This document shows, in pieces, positions 21,301-27,081 of a stretch of 27,081 bases of DNA; position 1 is the first letter of the stretch, and each line of letters starts with the position of its first letter. Source of the stretch: Rhizoclosmatium globosum (lineage: Eukaryota > Chytridiomycota > Chytridiomycetes > Chytridiales > Chytriomycetaceae). The stretch spans positions 1 to 27,081 of the forward strand of contig MCGO01000360.1 of assembly GCA_002104985.1 (NCBI GenBank), given 5' to 3'. The translations under genes were made by a program, and so were the position numbers. Below the pieces are notes generated by a model. The model was not told the origin of the DNA. It saw only the letters and a program-made list of their open reading frames with translations, and did not search any database.

Positions 21301-22954
21301 ACCACATAATTTTCTCACTGTCGGATCATGCGAAGAAATATGTTTTGTGGCTTTTGGAATACTTGAAGGAGTCTCAGGGATATCAGCAACGTCCTCTTCG
21401 TCGACAACAGGTGGTTTTGGTGTTACAGCAGGTGTCACAATCTTGGTCTCCGGTGCATTAGTTTGAGTCACTGGTTCCTTGCTAATTGTGATCGGTTTCG
21501 TTATAGTAACTGGGAATTCTTCTGCGGGTGTTGTCGGCCTAATCTTCGATGGCTGTTGTTCCTTTGTAGCTTCTACAGTGGATGTCGCTTGTGAAGTCTT
21601 TGCAGTCGATTTCAACGTGGACTTAAACTCTGGTTTAACTGGTGCTTCCTTTTCGGCCGTATTTTTCCCTGAATCTCGGATATTCTTAGCCTTTTCCGTT
21701 GGTATACTTGGTTTTATCCATTCAGATGCTCCTTCTGATACTTGACTAAGGTCAGATGGGGCTTCCGACGATATTTCTGACGACTGTTTTGACCTTCGCT
21801 TTGACCGCGCCGACGAAGAAATATTAGGGGGCAATATTCGCTCAGACTGTTTCGAAGTTTCTGCAATTTCCTTTACCGTGGCGTCCAGTTTCAGATTCCG
21901 TTCATTAACGCGTTCACCAGTTGGAAGAGCAGAAGGCGACAATTTTGATTCACTTTCTTTCAATGACACTGTGACAATAGCCGTATGATCTTGCTCCTTT
22001 GTATTTTTGAGTGGAGGCTTCGGGATAGATTGAGTCAAACCAAGTCGCTCTCGTCGTTTCGATCGTGCGCTGGAAGTTTTTGAAATTTTTGATGAAGTTG
22101 CTGATGCTCCACGAGAATGTATCGCGTACAGGCCAGGATCTTGTTCTGCTGTGATAATTATATTCGGGTCCTCTCCCAGTTTGAACTCAATTTCTCCTTC
22201 AACCTTCGGTTTTAGTGATGTTCGATGATTGATGAGTGCGGATGTGTGCCGTGGATTTCTGGATGGTGTTGTTGATGTTGATGTTGATGGTCATGGTGTT
22301 TCTGATGTTCTTGGTGTGGGTGAGACTCTGCAGAGGAATCTTTCTCTTCAGCAATTGTACTATGCGCGCTTTCAGCCTTATTGTGAATTCCATGGCTGGA
22401 CCGCCGGTTACCATCCTCAGGAGAATGCCCCCTCGTTCCTGCTCGCGAATCCCCAGCATCCTCTACATCTTTCCCTTTTAAAATATTCTTTTTATATTGG
22501 CTTCCTGAATCAACTCGAAATCTGAGTCGCGATCATGTCTGGACCGGAGCCCAACACCTCCGCCCATTGTACGTCTGGACTGCAAGACATCAACGTCACG
22601 AGACCAGATTTGATGGGAGTGCGTTGAGCCTGATTCGCTCATTTCGGAGGGCGCAATAGAACTGCTGGTTTCTTCGGTTGGTGCGTGTTGAGGAGATTTT
22701 GGCCGACCTGAAGCTGGAGGTAAGGCTGGGTCTTTGGATAAGAAACGCGTTTCGTTCATATTTGATGCAGGTATAGATGCAAGAGATGGTCGATTGGTGG
22801 GCGGTAACGCGGATCTCATAGGTACTTGATAATGTGATGAATTGTCTTGTTTATGTTTGAAAATCTGCACAAATGCGAAATATATAACCGACACAGGGGA
22901 GACATACGTGTTTAATAATAAGCTGCTGGAAGCTGTCGTTAACTCCGAATTCAT
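18383..22954 (-). CDS. Large (~1,440-aa) disordered protein with TPR-like segment
   Basis: I do not recognise the family. Exons: 22954-22908, 22864-21319, 21270-20508, 20463-20245, 20196-19994 and 19937-18383, with GT-AG introns of 43-56 nt. Most of the protein is Ser/Thr/Glu/Pro-rich and probably disordered. A His/Gln-rich tract (22217-22325; QHQHQQHH) lies near the N-terminus. Well-formed segments include YLQGIGPKPPFASPTGKRLD, SRYEAVKSKINYPTKLNQ, KNRQISRGNWSSKASKF and a helical pair ALIKLSQYWLKMGDYKEAL / RTASLAKSATKKM resembling a TPR unit. The protein ends FSRLADELFG, TAA at 18383-18385. Single-base breaks occur near 22493, 22225, 20600, 20540, 20090 and 18840, mostly in homopolymers; the first intron also needs one base to keep phase. 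A scaffold or cytoskeletal/ciliary role is possible but unsupported. Confidence 0.7.
22217..22325 (-). repeat. His/Gln-rich coding tract with CAT-CAA hexanucleotide repeats
   Basis: On the minus strand, CAC/CAT and CAA codons alternate, including CATCAA tandem units around 22269-22290 (TTGATG on the plus strand). The encoded stretch has roughly half His residues. Such tracts can bind metal or drive condensation, or merely reflect repeat slippage. Confidence 0.65.
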
Positions 22955-22977
22955 AGATGATAACTTTGAGAACCCTG

Positions 22978-22994
22978 AAAACCCTAAACCCTAA
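22978..22994 (-). promoter_or_regulatory. Telo-box motif in divergent promoter
   Basis: AAAACCCTAAACCCTAA on the plus strand lies 24-40 nt upstream of the start of the large disordered-protein gene and about 100 nt upstream of the divergent dehydrogenase gene at 23095. It carries two CCCTAAA/TTTAGGG units, a variant of the motif at 17179-17191. Confidence 0.6.
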
Positions 22995-23094
22995 TTGTAA
23001 AAATTTTGTGGTTTGAATTCAAATTTCCAATGCTTGCTGATATTTATTTCAAAGACCGAAGTCCTCATAATATATCAAAAAATAAGTAAAGGAA

Positions 23095-24058
23095 ATGCCA
23101 TTCTCAGTCCAAGACATTCCCAATCTCGCTGGCAAGACCTTTGTTGTCACAGGCGGCAACACAGGTTTAGGTTACGAGACGTGCCTACAGCTTGCAATCC
23201 ATAATGCTGGAACCATCATAATTGCCTCTCGCTCTGAAATCAAGGCAAACGAGGCTATTGCCAAGATCACTAAAGTGGCTCCTGGTGCAAAGATCAGTTC
23301 TTGGAGCTCAAGCTCAATGACTTGAAGCAAGTGGACGCTGCTGCCAAGAAACTCGTTTCCTCTGGTGTCATTTTGATGTGTTGATAAACAATGCGGGTGA
23401 GTGTCGGGTCATTGTTGTTATCAACTCATGACTGACCAATATAGGAATCTTCAATACTCCTTTCGCTCTCACTTCTGACGGTATTGAGGAGCAGTTTGGA
23501 GTAAACCACGTCGGTCACTTTGCCTTCACCATGGCTCTAATGCCTGCCATTCTGAAGTCCACAGAACCACGCATTGTAAACGTTTCATCCACTTCTCACA
23601 CGCAAGCTCCTAAAGAAGGGATTTTGTTTGAAAAGCTCAACGATTCTTCAGCATTATCGAGTTACCAGCGATATGGACAATCAAAGCTCGCCAACATTTT
23701 ATTCACGAAGTCTCTCCACAAACGGTTTGGCGACCGCATTTACGTCAACAGCGCGAACCCTGGATTCACTGCGACTGATGTTGGACAGAAACAGGAGAAT
23801 GGAATCATGAAGTTGGTAATTAACAACATCTTAAAACCGTTGTTTTCGGCCAGTGTCTTGGATGGTGCTTTGACACAGATTTATCTCGCTTGTAGCACAG
23901 AGATTGTGGAGAAGGGGTATAAGGACGGATATTTCGCTCCAATCGCGGATAAGAAGCGTGGCGAAAAGGAGTTGTCTGCGTTAGGACGTAATGAGGACTT
24001 GGCTGAAAAACTGTGGCAGTTTACGGAGAATCTAGTGAAGGAGAAGATTGCGGCATAA
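23095..24058 (+). CDS. Short-chain dehydrogenase/reductase (retinol-dehydrogenase-like)
   Basis: A classical NAD(P)-dependent SDR, about 305 residues. Cofactor motif TGGNTGLGYE is near residue 20, then VLINNAG, the catalytic Ser in NVSSTSH, and the Tyr-Lys pair in YGQSKLANILFTKSL; SANPGFTATDVG follows as usual. Exons are 23095-23396 and 23445-24058 with a 48-nt GT-AG intron that splits the NNAG motif. Two single-base losses interrupt exon 1, near 23298 (before FLELKLNDLKQV) and near 23373 (TTTT run before DVLINN). The length, the YGQSKLAN context and the lack of extra domains resemble fungal retinol-dehydrogenase or WWOX-type SDRs. The substrate is unknown. It is divergent from the large disordered-protein gene, with 140 bp between starts, and 103 bp upstream of the casein kinase I gene. 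Confidence 0.85.
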
Positions 24059-24161
24059 GTATTCTTGTAATGAATCTTGAGATTGCGCAGAATTGAATAA
24101 AAAAATAACATCGATTTTCAGTCTTTCAGTTCACTTGAAATTGTCTCAGAATCAACGAAAG

Positions 24162-26232
24162 ATGGATTCGGACGCCACAACACTACCCGCCCCCACTCTC
24201 CCCGCGAACCCTCTCAAACCGGCGTCACCAGAGAAAGAAGTCTCACACGCGACGGTCGTGGACCTTCCACCATCGACACCCTGGGAAAAACCATCCACCG
24301 AATTCGACAAGCCACAGCCCGCTCCTCCGCCGTCCCAGCCACAGCTCCAAATAACAAGCCAAGTCCAAGCCACGCCGCAGCAGCAGCAGCAGTCATCTCT
24401 CGCTGCGATGGCTGCAAACGGTCTCTCCAACTCAACATCGTCGAATAACGCAAATATGGTCGGGACGCACTTTAAAGTCGGGCGGAAGATTGGTGAAGGC
24501 TCTTTTGGTGTTATTTATGAGTGGTGGTGTTGAGTGGTTTTTTGGGCTCCTTAAACCATGAATGATCTAACTGTATTGTTCTGTAGGGACTCAATGTCAT
24601 TAACAATATTCCTGTCGCGATTAAATTTGAGCCGAGGAAGTCGGAGGCTCCTCAGTTGAGGGACGAGTATAGGACGTACAAGATTCTCGCCAATACGGGT
24701 GAGTCTGAAAATGATTTAAGCAATGAATTTTGTGCTCATTTGTGTTTTGAATAGTTGGTGTACCCAATGTATACTATTTTGGTCAAGAGGGTTTACATAA
24801 TATTCTTTGTATTGATCTATTGGGACCAAGTCTGGAAGACATGTTTGATCTTGTCAACGGAAATTTTCGCTCAAAACTGTCGCAATGGTTGCGAAAGCCA
24901 TGGTATGCGACTGATCTGATCCGTCACTCAATAGATCTAACACCGAATACAACAAAAAGGTGACACGAATCCAATCCGTCCACGACCGCCACCTAATCTA
25001 CCGCGACATCAAACCCGACAACTTCCTCATTGGCCGACTCCCAAGATCGTCCGAAATGGCGGCCCGTGCAGCAGGTACAAACAACCCAGACCCATACGGT
25101 GTCGTGTCAAACCACACAAAAGAGTGGAACCACCCCGCGTCACAGTCTTTCTTGTTGATTTCGGAATGGCAAAGTTGTATCGAGATCCAGAACGGGTCAG
25201 CATATCCCGTACAGAGAGAAAAAGAGTTTGAGTGGAACGGCGCGGTATATGAGTATTAATACGCATTTGGGGCGAGGTATTTTGCGTTTTTTATTCAGTG
25301 TTATGAAGGACTTAACAGATACATTCAAACAGAACAGTCTCGGCGTGATGATTTGGAATCGCTGGGACATGTGTTCATGTACTTTTTGCGTGGGTCTCTA
25401 CCGTGGCAAGGAATGAAGGCTGCTACCAACAAACAGAAGTATGAAAAGATTGGAGAAAAGAAACGAACTACGCCGATACAGGAGCTGTGTGAAGGATTTC
25501 CTGTGGAATTCTCAATCTATCTTAAATACTGTCGTGACTTGAAGTTTGATGAGTCGCCTGATTATGAATATTTGAAGGGTCTATTCTCAAAAGGTATAGC
25601 GGCTGGTTTGTGTGTTTATAAAAGCTTCTGACTCTCAGGAAAAACACAGTATTGCAAGATATTAATGAGGTCGAAGACGGAGTGTATGACTGGATGATTG
25701 CAATGGATATTCAACGGCGTGAAAGAGAACTTGAACGGGAACGCCGAAGCAGAGGAGCAGGCGGTGCCGGCCATCAAAGCAGCACCACTCTGCAAGTTCA
25801 AGTAACACATGCTCCTCAAATGTCTACAATGAGTCCCAACGTGCCTACACCTGGAATCCGACCAGTACCACCTGCAGGAGACTCCATTCGTCCTGCACAT
25901 GGAACATCGTTCATGACATCTGCCACACCTCTTAACCAACAGGTGCAGCAGCAACAACAGGCACCTCAAACACCACTAAAAGCGATTGCTGAGAATCGCG
26001 CGAGTGATACAAGGACACCAGTATCAAGAGGAGCAGCGAATTATCCAGGGGTGCAGCGAATGTGGGACAAGTTTCGGATATGCCATCAATGTCGCAAACA
26101 CAGCAGCAACAGCAACAGCAGCCGAGGGTTTCTGTAAAGGGGGCAGGAGTGCCACCTAATTCTGGAGGATTGAGACGGCGTAAAAAGTGGTGGGAGAGTT
26201 TGTGCTGCTGTGGATCAAGGGCTGTTGAGTAA
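24162..26232 (+). CDS. Casein kinase I, Yck-type, membrane-anchored
   Basis: About 600 residues. Exons: 24162-24520, 24587-24708, 24755-24902, 24960-25276, 25333-25593 and 25639-26232; introns are 45-66 nt. After a Pro/Gln-rich N-terminus come the Gly loop [10 protein letters not shown], Lys in [22 protein letters not shown], catalytic loop [22 protein letters not shown], the CK1 signature [37 protein letters not shown] and GEKKRTTPI. The tail is Gln/Pro-rich and ends [16 protein letters not shown], a Cys cluster expected to be palmitoylated, as at the C-terminus of yeast Yck kinases at the plasma membrane. An insertion of about 28 residues separates the catalytic loop from DFG. Single-base breaks lie near 24521, 24870, 25125, 25217, 25642 and 26067. 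The second casein kinase I follows 211 bp downstream. Confidence 0.9.
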
Positions 26233-26443
26233 TGATTGGTTGTTTATTGGTGACGTGATGTGTCTCGTTGTTGTGAAACGATTTGGATGGGTGGTGTGGA
26301 ATGGCGTGTGCCTATAACAGGATAATGTGTAATACACTACCTGATTTCTTTTATTCTTCAAGATAGAGTGGCTTTATTAGTGAGGGCGCAATAAGGAAAT
26401 TTGGATTTCGCTTCATTCATTTTGAAACCGAAACACACACCAA

Positions 26444-27081
26444 ATGATGCGGCCCAGTGAGGACGCCGACGTCCAGTTCGACGCTCTTGAACAACTCGTC
26501 GATCGCGGGCAACTACTCCTCAGGCGCAAACGCAAACGCAACAACACCGACACGTGGCGCCACAATTGCTGCGATCGGAGTTGGAGTTGGAGTTGGGGTC
26601 TCGTTGGCGGCCAAAGTCCGTCGCCATCGCCGCGCCACGTGCCCGTCCACTCGGCGGCAAACCAGAACAACTCAAACTCAAACGCTGCAAACGGCGGCGG
26701 CACTGCGTCTTCGGCCTCGTCTGTCCGCTCAAACTCAAATCCAAACATTGTTGGAATGCACTACAAGTCGGGAAGAAGGTCGGCGAGGGCTCTTTCGGTA
26801 TGTCTACGAAGGTGTGTGTGTCTGCGTGTGCCGTGGAGTCGTCGTGGTATCAATCCTCTGATGCATATCGATACAGGTGTCAATATGCTCAACAACCAAC
26901 CCGTCGCAATCAAATTCGAACCACGAAAGACGGATGCTCCACAATTGAGAGACGAATATCGCACATTCAAGATCCTTGCCAACTCTGGTAATGTGTCTTT
27001 TTGGTTACCCTTCAAGCAAACCATTGACTGTCTGGTCCCTTATTTCAAACCCCACCCCACCCAAACCACCCCCCCAACCAT
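26444..27081 (+). CDS. Second casein kinase I paralogue, 5' part only
   Basis: A tandem paralogue of the preceding kinase, truncated by the window end. Recognisable parts are NIVGMHYKVGKKVGEGSFG, then (after a 65-nt intron, 26812-26876) [20 protein letters not shown] and [16 protein letters not shown] second intron opens with GTAATG at 26988 and does not close within the window. The same intron positions occur in the upstream paralogue, supporting duplication. One base is missing near 26803 (GMVYEG reads GMSTK) and one near 26767. The N-terminal region is uncertain: from ATG 26444 one frame gives an odd RSWSWSW stretch, while a neighbouring frame reads TSSSTLLNNSSIAGNYSS, which is more like the low-complexity N-terminus of these kinases. 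Confidence 0.8.
   Translation, partial: MMRPSEDADVQFDALEQLVDRGQLLLRRKRKRNNTDTWRHNCCDRSWSWSWGLVGGQSPSPSPRHVPVHSAANQNNSNSNAANGGGTASSASSVRSNSNPNIVGMHYKSGRRSARALSVCLRRCVCLRVPWSRRGINPLMHIDTGVNMLNNQPVAIKFEPRKTDAPQLRDEYRTFKILANSGNVSFWLPFKQTIDCLVPYFKPHPTQTTPPT
26577..26597 (+). repeat. GGAGTT microsatellite
   Basis: Three and a half GGAGTT units in the N-terminal region of the second casein kinase I. The three frames encode alternating Gly-Val, Ser-Trp or Glu-Leu, so the coding frame here is not certain. Confidence 0.55.

Noticed and set aside
23650..24111. Minus-strand frame over the end of the dehydrogenase gene
   Set aside because: It is antisense to a well-matched SDR coding region.
1..27081. 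Programmed frameshifting or an altered genetic code as explanation for the broken frames
   Set aside because: Breaks occur at unrelated sites without a shared slippery motif, usually as one missing base in homopolymers, and intact genes use standard stops.
1..27081. tRNA, rRNA, CRISPR arrays, transposase genes
   Set aside because: I saw no cloverleaf-type segment, rRNA-like sequence, regularly spaced repeats or transposase motifs; a dedicated covariance search would be needed to exclude tRNAs fully.

Overview
This is a window of eukaryotic nuclear DNA, most likely from an early-diverging, possibly zoosporic (chytrid-like) fungus. Genes lie on both strands and are cut by many very short introns (about 37-77 nt, occasionally 130-195 nt) with GTAAGT/GTGAGT-type donors and CTAAC/TTAAC-like branch sequences. 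The recognisable families are fungal: a CAF16-type ABC ATPase, a Ran1/Pat1-like kinase, palmitoylatable Yck-type casein kinases I and the urease chaperone UreF. A CABLES-like cyclin-box protein, better known to me from animals, points away from yeasts and typical Dikarya. The lineage call is inference from gene content only.

Layout. 14-2040 (-): tandem pair of unrecognised seven-helix membrane proteins. 2408-3108 (+): cytidine-deaminase-fold protein. 3233-4171 (+): unrecognised, heavily frameshifted gene. 4227-5320 (-): CAF16-like ABC ATPase. 5541-8669 (+): CABLES-like cyclin-box protein, eight exons. 8789-9815 (+): ureF. 9896-10747 (-): homeodomain protein. 11175-14174 (+): Ran1-like kinase with a long tail. 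14526-17176 (-): 835-aa protein with an unrecognised N-terminal domain and acidic activation-like motifs. 17463-18278 (-): WKF-domain (C7orf50-like) protein. 18383-22954 (-): about 1,440-aa disordered protein with a TPR-like segment. 23095-24058 (+): short-chain dehydrogenase. 24162-26232 (+): Yck-type casein kinase I. 26444-end (+): a second casein kinase I, cut by the window edge.

The genes do not form one pathway. There is a loose theme of signalling and regulation (two 7TM proteins, three kinases, a cyclin-box protein, a homeodomain factor, a candidate activator), but nothing in the sequence links them mechanistically.

A dominant feature is that many clearly conserved genes are interrupted by single-base frameshifts, nearly all of which look like one missing base and often fall in homopolymers. 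Two adjacent genes (14526-18278) are completely intact. I read this as uneven consensus quality rather than mass pseudogenisation, so most broken genes are annotated as CDS with their breaks described. The strongest leads are the 7TM pair, the CABLES-like protein, the telo-box motifs next to two start codons, and the 835-aa candidate regulator.
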